Assembly (NCBI GenBank): GCA_030146385.1
Contig: JASLBX010000211.1
Span: 1-6,496, forward strand
Length of the DNA: 6,496 nt
DNA from: Jiangellaceae bacterium
GTDB lineage: Bacteria > Actinomycetota > Actinomycetes > Jiangellales > Jiangellaceae
Direction: 5' to 3'
Each line of letters starts with the position of its first letter. Within the stretch, counting starts at the first letter, position 1. The position numbers were made by a program, and so were the translations under genes. Under the pieces are notes generated by a model that searched no databases, was not told the origin of the DNA, and saw only the letters and a list, made by a program, of their open reading frames with translations. Positions 1 to 5,437 of this stretch are shown in pieces.

Positions 1-771
1 CTTGCTGGACGGCTCGTCGTGGGGCCGGAAGAAGATGTCGATCGCGCGCCCGTCGTAGTGCGCGGAACCGGCGATGTGGCCCGAGTCGATGCCGTCCGAT
101 TCGAATCCACCGACGGTGAGCGGGCCGTGTGCCGCCTCGATCTCGTCCAGTACGGCACCGGCCCGCGGGGTCAGCCCGTCCTCGCCTGGATCCTCTGCGG
201 TGTATGACGCACTCCGGAACGTGCAGGTGAGCGTGGCCGGCGAGTTGCCAGACAGTGCGGACGCGAGTGTCCTCGCCTTGGACTCGTGCTGGGCGTACGC
301 ATCGGGAAACGCGCTGCGCTGCACACGTTGCGCCGCGTCGGTGATCTCAAGCTCGCGGTAGTCGCTGATCTCGACCAGCTCGTCGTAGAACGCCCCGGCC
401 GCGTAGACGGGGTCCTGGACCTGGTCCGGCGTACCCCAGCCTTGCGACGGGCGCTGCTGGAACAACCCGAGTGAGTCGCGGTCGCCGTAGTCGAGATTGT
501 ACAAATCGGACTCTTGGAACGCAGTGGCCAGTGCGATCGTGATCGCCCGGGCCGGGAGCCCGCGCTGCTCGGCGACGGCCGCGATGGTTGCGGCGTGGAC
601 TGCTTGCTCAGGGTGCAGCGACACGCGGTACTCGCCGACTTCGGCGATGCACTGCTCGCGAGCGATCGGGTTGAACCGCCCGTCGGTCCACCAGACGAGC
701 AAAACGGCGGCCCCCGCCCCCAGTAGGGCGAGGACCGTCACGATCGCCACCAGGCGTCCTGTTCGATTCAT
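1..771 (-). CDS. Exported lysozyme/transglycosylase-like protein with M15-like C-terminal segment (partial, 3' end missing)
   Basis: The reverse strand from ATG at 771 stays open for 257 codons to the window edge, so the C-terminus is missing. Residues 1-6 are basic, and residues 7-27 form one hydrophobic segment (signal anchor or signal peptide). Residues about 58-170 look like a soluble lytic transglycosylase domain: AFQES (84-88, candidate catalytic Glu87) is followed by DSLGLFQQRPSQGWG (99-113), a signature of actinobacterial proteins often labelled hypothetical or, misleadingly, heavy metal transporter. Residues 236-245, SAHYDGRAID, match the SxHxxGxAxD zinc-site pattern of M15-type peptidases and similar folds. 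I infer an extracytoplasmic peptidoglycan-active or cell-wall-binding protein; whether it is catalytic is unproven. The start is uncertain. The ATG has AGG directly against it rather than a spaced ribosome site; an in-frame GTG at 816 would add 15 basic residues, and a GTG at codon 8 has AGGA six bases before it. Confidence 0.85.
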   Translation of the reverse strand, partial: MNRTGRLVAIVTVLALLGAGAAVLLVWWTDGRFNPIAREQCIAEVGEYRVSLHPEQAVHAATIAAVAEQRGLPARAITIALATAFQESDLYNLDYGDRDSLGLFQQRPSQGWGTPDQVQDPVYAAGAFYDELVEISDYRELEITDAAQRVQRSAFPDAYAQHESKARTLASALSGNSPATLTCTFRSASYTAEDPGEDGLTPRAGAVLDEIEAAHGPLTVGGFESDGIDSGHIAGSAHYDGRAIDIFFRPHDEPSSK

Positions 772-844
772 CCTGAGACGACAACGTCCTGAGCGCGACT
801 GGAATTTCCCGTGCACCCTCGTCCCGAACACCACGAGGCGGGCC

Positions 845-880
845 GGTGCTCTACTAGGCGCACGCGCCTGGTACGGCACC
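845..880. repeat. 36-bp imperfect dyad between dapD and the left-edge gene
   Basis: Arms are symmetric about 862.5. The outer pair is GGTGC (845-849) with GCACC (876-880), then TAC/GTA (852-854 with 871-873), then the inner pair AGGCGC (856-861) with GCGCCT (864-869). It starts 34 nt past the dapD stop codon in the direction of transcription, so it could fold into a stem-loop at the 3' end of the dapD message. No T-run follows on either strand, so it is not a canonical intrinsic terminator; an operator for the downstream minus-strand gene is equally possible. Confidence 0.4.
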
Positions 881-913
881 CATACGCATGCTGAACGTGA
901 TCGACCGGCATGG

Positions 914-1834
914 TCAGTTCGTGTGGAGGGCCACGTTGAGTCCGCCCCAGTCGCCGGAACGCGCGATCGCCTCCACCGCGCCCGTAACGCTGTTGCGGCG
1001 GAACAGTAGCCCGTCCTGGCCGGAGAGTTCGCGGGCCTTGACGATCCGGTTGTCCGGGAGGCTCACCTTGGTTCCCGCGGTGACGTAGCAGCCGGCCTCG
1101 ACCACGCAGTTGTCGCCCAGCGATATGCCGATGCCCGCGTTGGCGCCGATCAGGCAGCCCTTGCCGACCGAAATGACCTCTTTGCCGCCGCCCGAGAGCG
1201 TGCCCATGATGGACGACCCGCCACCGAGGTCCGACCCGTCGCCCACCACGACACCGGCCGAGATCCGTCCCTCGACCATCGACGCCCCCAACGTGCCGGC
1301 GTTGAAGTTGACGAAGCCCTCGTGCATGACAGTGGTGCCGGGCGCCAGGTAAGCGCCAAGCCGCACCCGGTCGGCGTCGGCGATACGGACGCCGGACGGC
1401 ATGACGTAGTCGGTCATTCGCGGAAACTTGTCGATGCCGTACACCGTGACCGGGCCGTGGCGGCGCAGCCGGAGCCGCGTCTGCTCGAAGTCGTCCACCC
1501 GGCAGGGCCCGTAGTTCGTCCACACGACATTGCTGAGCAGTCCGAACACGCCCGTCAGGTCCGCCTCGTGGGGGCGGACGACGCGATGCGAGAGCAAGTG
1601 CAGCCGGAGATAGATGTCCGCGGCGTCCGTCGGCGGTTCCTCGAGGTTGCTGACGGTATGTACCACGGTCGTCCGCACACCGCGGTCGAGATCGGCGTCG
1701 GCCAATGCGCGCAGGTCGGTGTCGTCCGCGCCGTTCGTGGCTCCGTTGAGCCTGGGCGAGGGGTACCAGACGTCGAGAACTGTCCCGTCGTCGGTGATAG
1801 TGGCCAGGCCGAGGCCCGCTGCAATCGTGGACAT
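914..1834 (-). CDS. dapD: 2,3,4,5-tetrahydropyridine-2,6-dicarboxylate N-succinyltransferase (actinobacterial DapD)
   Basis: This 306-residue cytoplasmic enzyme transfers succinyl from succinyl-CoA to tetrahydrodipicolinate in the succinylase route to meso-diaminopimelate and lysine. The N-terminus ([17 protein letters not shown]) resembles mycobacterial DapD, which is about 317 residues, and sets the start at 1834. Residues about 1-125 are the N-terminal domain. From about 135 a left-handed beta-helix of hexapeptide repeats follows ([20 protein letters not shown], then [20 protein letters not shown] and [20 protein letters not shown]). [16 protein letters not shown] (177-192) is the active-site signature, with Glu188 the likely equivalent of the catalytic Glu of the M. 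tuberculosis enzyme. The open frame continues upstream without a stop for hundreds of codons, but that part lies antisense to dapE and shows no family resemblance. It is divergent from dapE, the partner enzyme two steps later. No Shine-Dalgarno is seen before the ATG, and leaderless translation is likely. Confidence 0.96.
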   Translation of the reverse strand: MSTIAAGLGLATITDDGTVLDVWYPSPRLNGATNGADDTDLRALADADLDRGVRTTVVHTVSNLEEPPTDAADIYLRLHLLSHRVVRPHEADLTGVFGLLSNVVWTNYGPCRVDDFEQTRLRLRRHGPVTVYGIDKFPRMTDYVMPSGVRIADADRVRLGAYLAPGTTVMHEGFVNFNAGTLGASMVEGRISAGVVVGDGSDLGGGSSIMGTLSGGGKEVISVGKGCLIGANAGIGISLGDNCVVEAGCYVTAGTKVSLPDNRIVKARELSGQDGLLFRRNSVTGAVEAIARSGDWGGLNVALHTN

Positions 1835-1841
1835 GCGCACC

Positions 1842-1847
1842 AGCCTA
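1842..1847 (-). promoter_or_regulatory. Probable -10 element of a leaderless dapD transcript
   Basis: On the minus strand TAGGCT ends 7 nt before the dapD ATG, matching the TANNNT -10 consensus of actinobacterial housekeeping promoters. Transcription would begin at or next to the start codon. No purine-rich ribosome site competes with this reading, and no clear -35 is seen at 16-19 nt spacing. Confidence 0.5.
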
Positions 1848-2041
1848 GGAGACTTGGCCGCTGGACATGGCGACAGGCAGGACACACCCTGGGCCGTGGA
1901 ATATCGCACGGCAAGATCCAAGTCAGCACCGAAGCGCGACAACGAGGGGCTGCCCTGCCCGTCGCGATCGAGCCTGCCGCCTATTCGGGGCCCGTCAAGC
2001 GGTTGCTGCCCCCTCTTGGTCCTGTCCGGCGTGTCGTCGTA

Positions 2042-2081
2042 AGAAGGGCGGGCATTGCGCGGGGGCGGCACCCGCTCTTCT
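2042..2081. repeat. Inverted repeat, 11-nt arms with 18-nt loop
   Basis: AGAAGGGCGGG (2042-2052) faces CCCGCTCTTCT (2071-2081). As plus-strand RNA this gives 11 pairs including one G-U; on the minus strand that pair becomes a C-A mismatch. The loop contains GCATTGCG, which is complementary to CGCAATGC in the left arm of the larger neighbouring inverted repeat, so the two structures could compete. There is no T-tract, so it is not an obvious terminator. Confidence 0.45.
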
Positions 2082-2084
2082 GGC

Positions 2085-2169
2085 GCCTTCGCAATGCACA
2101 CCATTAGGAAGCGCAAGGTCTCCCCCAGCGGGCGGGTCGCCGCTTCCCATCGGTGTGCATTGCAAAGGC
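2085..2169. repeat. Large inverted repeat, 29-bp arms (25 of 29 matching) around 27 bp
   Basis: The left arm is 2085-2113 and the right arm 2141-2169. Read in the same sense, both are GCCTTYGCAATGCACACC followed by four variable positions (three differ) and GGAAGCG. The 18-base outer block has a single difference. The element ends 20 nt before the dapE -10 hexamer and 238 nt upstream of the dapD hexamer. I see no target-site duplication or transposase, so a palindromic repeat unit, a two-site operator or an RNA hairpin fits better than an insertion sequence. Function is unknown. Confidence 0.75.
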
Positions 2170-2189
2170 TCGTCAACGACTGGGGGCGA

Positions 2190-2195
2190 TAGGGT
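2190..2195 (+). promoter_or_regulatory. Probable -10 element of a leaderless dapE transcript
   Basis: TAGGGT ends 8 nt before the GTG start of dapE at 2204 and fits the TANNNT pattern. The usual ribosome-site window has no clear GGAGG-like match, only GGCTGG. This supports GTG 2204 over the in-frame GTG at 2153, which sits inside the inverted repeat. Confidence 0.5.
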
Positions 2196-2203
2196 CGGCT
2201 GGC

Positions 2204-3277
2204 GTGACGACCCCTGATCTTGATCTTGATCTGCCAGGCCCCGAGCTGACGGGCGCACTCTGTGACATCGAGTCCGTCAGCGGCAACGAGGCCGAGCTCG
2301 CCGACGCCATCGAGCGCGAACTTGGCCGGCTGAGCCACCTGCGCATCGAGCGGGACGGCGACACGATCGTCGCGCGCACCAACCTCGGCCGTCCCGAACG
2401 CGTCGTCATCGCCGGCCACCTCGACACCGTCCCCGTCGCCGGCAATCTGCCGACCCGGCGCGAAGGCGACCAACTCTGGGGTCGGGGGACAGTCGACATG
2501 AAGGGCGGCGTCGCCGTGGCGCTGCGGCTGGCCGCCCACATCCGCGAGCCACGCCGCGACGTCACCTACGTGTTCTACGACAACGAGGAAGTCGAGTCGG
2601 ACAAGAACGGGTTGGGACGGGTGGCGGCGAACCATCCGGACTGGCTGACCGGCGCCTTCGCCATCCTGATGGAGCCGACGTCCGCCGTGGTCGAAGGCGG
2701 CTGCAACGGCACCATGCGCGTCGAGGTCACCGTGCGAGGACGGGCCGCCCACAGCGCGCGGTGGTGGATGGGCTCGAATGCGATTCACTCCGCGGGCCGG
2801 GTGCTGGACCGGCTCCGTAGCTACGAGCCGGCCGAGATCGACGTGGACGGACTGACGTACCGCGAGGGACTCAACGCGGTAGAGATCCGCGGCGGCATCG
2901 CCGGCAACGTCATCCCCGACGAGTGCATCGTGACCGTCAACTTCCGGTTCGCACCTAGCCGCACCGAGGACGAGGCGCTGAAGCACGTCCGCGAAGTTCT
3001 CGGCGGGTTCGACGTAGCTCTCACCGATTCCGTGGCGGGCGCACGTCCCGGGCTCACTCGTCCAGCCGTGGCGTCCTTCGTCGTCGCGGTCGGTGGCGAG
3101 CCCCGCGCCAAGCAGGGATGGACGGACGTCGCGCGGTTCTCCACGCTCGGCGTCCCGGCGGTCAATTACGGACCGGGCGACCCGCAGCTGGCGCACCACG
3201 ACGACGAGCGGGTCGACATTGGCGAGATCCTCGCCTGCGAGCAGCGCATGCACGCATGGCTCACCACGGCAACCTAG
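2204..3277 (+). CDS. dapE: Succinyl-diaminopimelate desuccinylase (M20 metallopeptidase)
   Basis: This 357-residue cytoplasmic zinc hydrolase cleaves N-succinyl-L,L-diaminopimelate to L,L-diaminopimelate and succinate. The metal site of the family is complete: His72 and Asp74 in GHLDTVP, Asp98 in [10 protein letters not shown], the Glu128-Glu129 pair in DNEEV (catalytic base and metal ligand), Glu157 in LMEPT, and His331 in AHHDDE near the C-terminus. The dimerisation or lid domain lies at about residues 167-275, beginning [20 protein letters not shown], which is typical of actinobacterial DapE. The start was set at GTG 2204 because the protein then has the usual family length and begins a few residues before the conserved [16 protein letters not shown] block. 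It is divergent from dapD, so both steps of the pathway could be controlled from the shared intergenic region. The LOG-family gene follows 20 nt after the stop. Confidence 0.95.
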   Translation: MTTPDLDLDLPGPELTGALCDIESVSGNEAELADAIERELGRLSHLRIERDGDTIVARTNLGRPERVVIAGHLDTVPVAGNLPTRREGDQLWGRGTVDMKGGVAVALRLAAHIREPRRDVTYVFYDNEEVESDKNGLGRVAANHPDWLTGAFAILMEPTSAVVEGGCNGTMRVEVTVRGRAAHSARWWMGSNAIHSAGRVLDRLRSYEPAEIDVDGLTYREGLNAVEIRGGIAGNVIPDECIVTVNFRFAPSRTEDEALKHVREVLGGFDVALTDSVAGARPGLTRPAVASFVVAVGGEPRAKQGWTDVARFSTLGVPAVNYGPGDPQLAHHDDERVDIGEILACEQRMHAWLTTAT

Positions 3278-3284
3278 GTGGCAA

Positions 3285-3290
3285 TAGCCT
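3285..3290 (+). promoter_or_regulatory. Probable -10 element of a leaderless transcript for the LOG-family gene
   Basis: TAGCCT lies in the 20-nt gap after dapE and ends 7 nt before GTG 3298. It is the third TANNNT hexamer at this spacing in the window. The intervening GGTAGGC is a poor ribosome site, so the gene may have its own start of transcription in addition to read-through from dapE. Confidence 0.4.
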
Positions 3291-3297
3291 GGTAGGC

Positions 3298-4080
3298 GTG
3301 AGGGAGAAGCACAGCGGCCCGCTCACACTCAGGCGGGCCCAAGCCGAGGCCACCACCGCAGACCAACGCTTGCTCGACACGCGCGGTCCCACGGATTGGG
3401 TGCATACGGACCCGTGGCGGGTCATGCGGATCCTGTCCGAGTTCGTCGAAGGGTTCGGAGCCCTTGCGCCGCTCGGTCGGGCCATCAGCGTGTTCGGCTC
3501 GGCGCGCACACCGCGCGACGACCCGTACTACGAGAAGGCGGTCCTGCTCGGGGCACGTCTGGCTGAGAACGGCTACGCGGTGATCACCGGTGGTGGGCCA
3601 GGGATCATGGAAGCCGCCAACAAGGGTGCCGGCGAAGCTGGCGGGGTCTCAGTCGGTCTTGGCATCGACCTGCCGTTCGAGCAGGGCGTCAACGAGTACG
3701 TTGACCTCGGCATCGACTTCCGCTACTTCTTCGCCCGCAAGACGATGTTCGTCAAGTACGCCCAGGGATTCGTGGTTCTACCCGGTGGATTCGGGACGCT
3801 CGACGAGTTGTTCGAGTCATTGACGCTCGTCCAGACCGGCAAGGTAACCCAGTTCCCCATCGTGTTGATGGGCACCGAGTTCTGGGGCGGTCTGTTGGAC
3901 TGGGTGCGCGAGCGCCTGGCGGGCGACAAGAAGATCTCCATGTCTGACATCGACCTGGTAACGCTCACTGACGACGTCGACGAGGTGATCGATGTCATCA
4001 AGCGTTCGGAGGCGGGCCACGATGAGACCGTGGCGACTCCGCCTCCGGCGAGCACCACCGAGAGTGTCAGCGAGCCGTAA
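3298..4080 (+). CDS. LOG-family protein (TIGR00730; cytokinin riboside 5'-monophosphate phosphoribohydrolase-like)
   Basis: The product has 260 residues and a Rossmann-like fold. [13 protein letters not shown] (98-110) and PGGFGTLDE (162-170, catalytic Glu170) are the two signatures of the LOG (lonely guy) family, whose characterised members release the base from nucleoside 5'-monophosphates, classically cytokinin nucleotides. Arg147 in ARKTMF is a likely phosphate or active-site residue. Residues 1-60 form an N-terminal extension ([18 protein letters not shown]) typical of the longer actinobacterial branch, and the last 20 residues are a Pro/Thr/Ser-rich tail. The start at GTG 3298 keeps the gene clear of dapE; longer starts would overlap dapE in another frame. 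The physiological substrate in bacteria is generally unclear. Linkage to dapE recalls the mycobacterial dapE - Rv1205 neighbourhood, but here the two genes are directly adjacent. Confidence 0.92.
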   Translation: MREKHSGPLTLRRAQAEATTADQRLLDTRGPTDWVHTDPWRVMRILSEFVEGFGALAPLGRAISVFGSARTPRDDPYYEKAVLLGARLAENGYAVITGGGPGIMEAANKGAGEAGGVSVGLGIDLPFEQGVNEYVDLGIDFRYFFARKTMFVKYAQGFVVLPGGFGTLDELFESLTLVQTGKVTQFPIVLMGTEFWGGLLDWVRERLAGDKKISMSDIDLVTLTDDVDEVIDVIKRSEAGHDETVATPPPASTTESVSEP

Positions 4081-4115
4081 TCGCCTCGTGGCGCGGATTG
4101 CCGGCCCTTACGGCC

Positions 4116-4121
4116 TACGGT
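4116..4121 (+). promoter_or_regulatory. Probable -10 element driving the thioredoxin/ccdA/two-component cluster
   Basis: TACGGT ends 6 nt before ATG 4128. The bases between (TGACCC) cannot act as a Shine-Dalgarno, so a leaderless start is the simplest reading. A short GGCC-CTTAC-GGCC hairpin (4103-4115) lies immediately upstream, but it has no T-run, so there is no clear terminator for the preceding gene. No strong -35 is seen. Confidence 0.45.
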
Positions 4122-4127
4122 TGACCC

Positions 4128-4703
4128 ATGCCTGCTGACATCACCGCTGCCCGCGGTGGACGCGTGGCGGCTCTGTTCGCGTCCGCAGTGCTGGTTATCA
4201 CAGCCTGCGGAGGCGACCACGAGACCGGCGCGATGACCGATTCCGATGTCGGGGCACCGGCGAGCGCGCCGATGGAGACTCCGTCGCCCGCGATGACCGA
4301 CGAGGACGAGGCGGCCGACGCTGACGATGCCGCCGAACCGGACGAAACAGCGAGCGAGTCGGACGATGCCGCCGAGAAGCCCGCTCTGGCCGCCGGGACG
4401 TACCGCGACTACAGCGAAGAGGCGCTCGCAGAGCCCGGGTATGAGACCCGCGTGATCTTCTTCCACGCCTCCTGGTGCCCGGAGTGCCGGGCGTTCGAGC
4501 AGTCGATTGAGGAGGGACCCATCCCTGACGGGGTGCAGATCCTTAAGGCGGACTACGACACCGAGACCGAGCTCAAGGACAAGTATGGCGTCGACATCCA
4601 AACCACATTCGTCAAGGTGGACGAGAACGGCGAGATGATCTCGTACTGGGTCGGCTACCAGGAGGATCGGTCCATCGACAATCTCCTCGACCAGCTGGGA
4701 TAG
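4128..4703 (+). CDS. Thioredoxin-fold lipoprotein (extracytoplasmic thiol-disulfide protein)
   Basis: This 191-residue protein begins with a signal peptide (basic Arg9 and Arg12, hydrophobic 13-24) ending in ITAC, a plausible lipobox with Cys27 as the lipidated residue. Residues about 30-88 form an acidic Asp/Glu/Ala/Pro linker, including a repeated DDAA. The thioredoxin domain spans about 90-191: VIFFHASWCPEC (109-120) supplies the redox pair Cys117/Cys120 in a CPEC centre. The position that normally holds the cis-proline reads DIQTTFVKVD (156-165), with Thr instead of Pro, which recalls a subfamily with QHT at this place. It probably sits on the outer face of the membrane and receives electrons from the CcdA-type protein encoded 14 nt downstream. 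Its exchange partner could be exported proteins, a cytochrome c maturation client or the adjacent kinase; nothing in the sequence decides this. It appears to be the first gene of the operon. Confidence 0.9.
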   Translation: MPADITAARGGRVAALFASAVLVITACGGDHETGAMTDSDVGAPASAPMETPSPAMTDEDEAADADDAAEPDETASESDDAAEKPALAAGTYRDYSEEALAEPGYETRVIFFHASWCPECRAFEQSIEEGPIPDGVQILKADYDTETELKDKYGVDIQTTFVKVDENGEMISYWVGYQEDRSIDNLLDQLG

Positions 4704-4717
4704 CGAGGCGCCGCCTA

Positions 4718-5437
4718 ATGCCGTTCGCCGGGGTCGCCCTTCTCGCCGGTGCACTGTCGGTCCTGGCGCCGTGCGTGGTGGGGCTGCTGCCCGTCCTGAT
4801 CGGCCGCTCGGTCGTACCAGGCAGCCGGGCGCACAGTGCCATCCTGGTCATCGCCGGGCTGTGCGCCTCGCTCTTCGTGTTCACCATGCTGTTTCGAGCG
4901 ACCACGCTGCTGGTGGACGTACCGCAGCGGGTGTGGCAGTACGTCGCCGGTGCGATCCTGGTCGGCTTCGGCGTTGTGTCGTCGGTCCCGCAGCTTTGGG
5001 ATTGGATCAGCGCACGGCTCCGGCTCGCCGAAGTGGGCGACCGCGGTACACGGTTCGGCATCGGCCGGCAGAGCCGAGCCGGAGATCTGGTGCTCGGAGC
5101 GAGCCTGGGGCCTGCGTTCAGTGCGTGCAGTCCGACGTACGCGCTGATCGTTGCCGTGATCCTGCCGGCGACACCCGCTGAGGGCGCGGCCTATCTGGTT
5201 GCGTACCTGGTTGGGCTGGCCGCGATGATGGCTGTGATCGTTATGGGCGGGCGCCGGGCGGTCGCGGCGCTCGGCTGGGGCGTCAACCCACATGGTTGGT
5301 TCCGCCGCGGCCTCGGAGTGTTCTTCATACTGTTCGGCGTGGCGATCGCGACCGGCTTCGACAAGGAGGTGCTGAGCTTCGTCGTCGAGAACGGCTGGTT
5401 CGATTGGCAGTTGCAGTTCGAGGACGTGATCCGATGA
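4718..5437 (+). CDS. ccdA: CcdA/DsbD-family transmembrane electron transporter
   Basis: The product is a 239-residue integral membrane protein with about six hydrophobic segments (roughly 4-28, 42-64, 73-92, 124-149, 155-177, 195-212), the CcdA arrangement. The redox cysteines expected for the family are present: Cys19 in LAPCVVGLLP and Cys137 in GPAFSACSPTYA, each in a helix with neighbouring prolines. A third cysteine, Cys49, lies in segment 2. Known homologues accept electrons from cytoplasmic thioredoxin and pass them to an extracytoplasmic thioredoxin-like protein, a role the preceding lipoprotein fits. GAGG at 4705-4708, nine bases before the ATG, is an adequate ribosome site, as expected inside an operon. 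Its stop overlaps the start of the response-regulator gene in ATGA, implying translational coupling. The symbol denotes family membership; involvement in cytochrome c maturation is not shown, because no ccsA or resB gene is in view. Confidence 0.88.
   Translation: MPFAGVALLAGALSVLAPCVVGLLPVLIGRSVVPGSRAHSAILVIAGLCASLFVFTMLFRATTLLVDVPQRVWQYVAGAILVGFGVVSSVPQLWDWISARLRLAEVGDRGTRFGIGRQSRAGDLVLGASLGPAFSACSPTYALIVAVILPATPAEGAAYLVAYLVGLAAMMAVIVMGGRRAVAALGWGVNPHGWFRRGLGVFFILFGVAIATGFDKEVLSFVVENGWFDWQLQFEDVIR

Larger units (their letters stand above)
1835..2203. other. 369-bp divergent intergenic region between dapD and dapE
   Basis: This holds no gene I can support. Its dapE-proximal half (2042-2169) carries two inverted-repeat sets and three copies of GCATTGC or its complement (2052-2058, 2091-2097, 2157-2163). 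Its dapD-proximal half (about 1850-2040) shows no repeat or recognisable site beyond the TAGGCT hexamer. The frames of both dap genes stay open into it: an ATG at 2104 on the minus strand would extend DapD by 90 residues, and a GTG at 2153 would extend DapE by 17. Neither extension resembles the enzyme families, so I treat the region as regulatory, possibly with a small RNA. Confidence 0.6.

Noticed and set aside
1322..2107. Plus-strand open frame of 261 residues opposite dapD
   Set aside because: Shadow of dapD: low-complexity His/Arg/Gly/Val composition with no recognisable domain or start signal.
2085..2169. Inverted repeat as the ends of a MITE or insertion sequence
   Set aside because: No flanking target duplication (TGGC on the left, TCGT on the right), no coding content and an 85-bp total length; kept as a palindromic or regulatory element instead.
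1835..3253. Very long minus-strand open frame continuous with dapD and antisense to dapE, nominally 779 residues from 3253 to 914
   Set aside because: Only the last 306 residues resemble a protein family. The rest mirrors dapE codons and is open because stop codons are rare opposite GC-rich genes.
4101..4115. GGCC-CTTAC-GGCC hairpin as terminator of the LOG-family gene
   Set aside because: The stem is only 4 bp and no T-run follows; the bases overlap the region just upstream of the putative -10 hexamer.
4323..4375. Direct repeat GACGATGCCGCCGA in the lipoprotein gene, two copies 39 bp apart
   Set aside because: It encodes the DDAAE units of a low-complexity acidic linker; repetition of this kind is expected there and needs no separate element.
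3723..4754. Minus-strand open frame of 343 residues opposite the LOG and thioredoxin genes
   Set aside because: It runs across two well-identified plus-strand genes and their intergenic gap, with no family motif.
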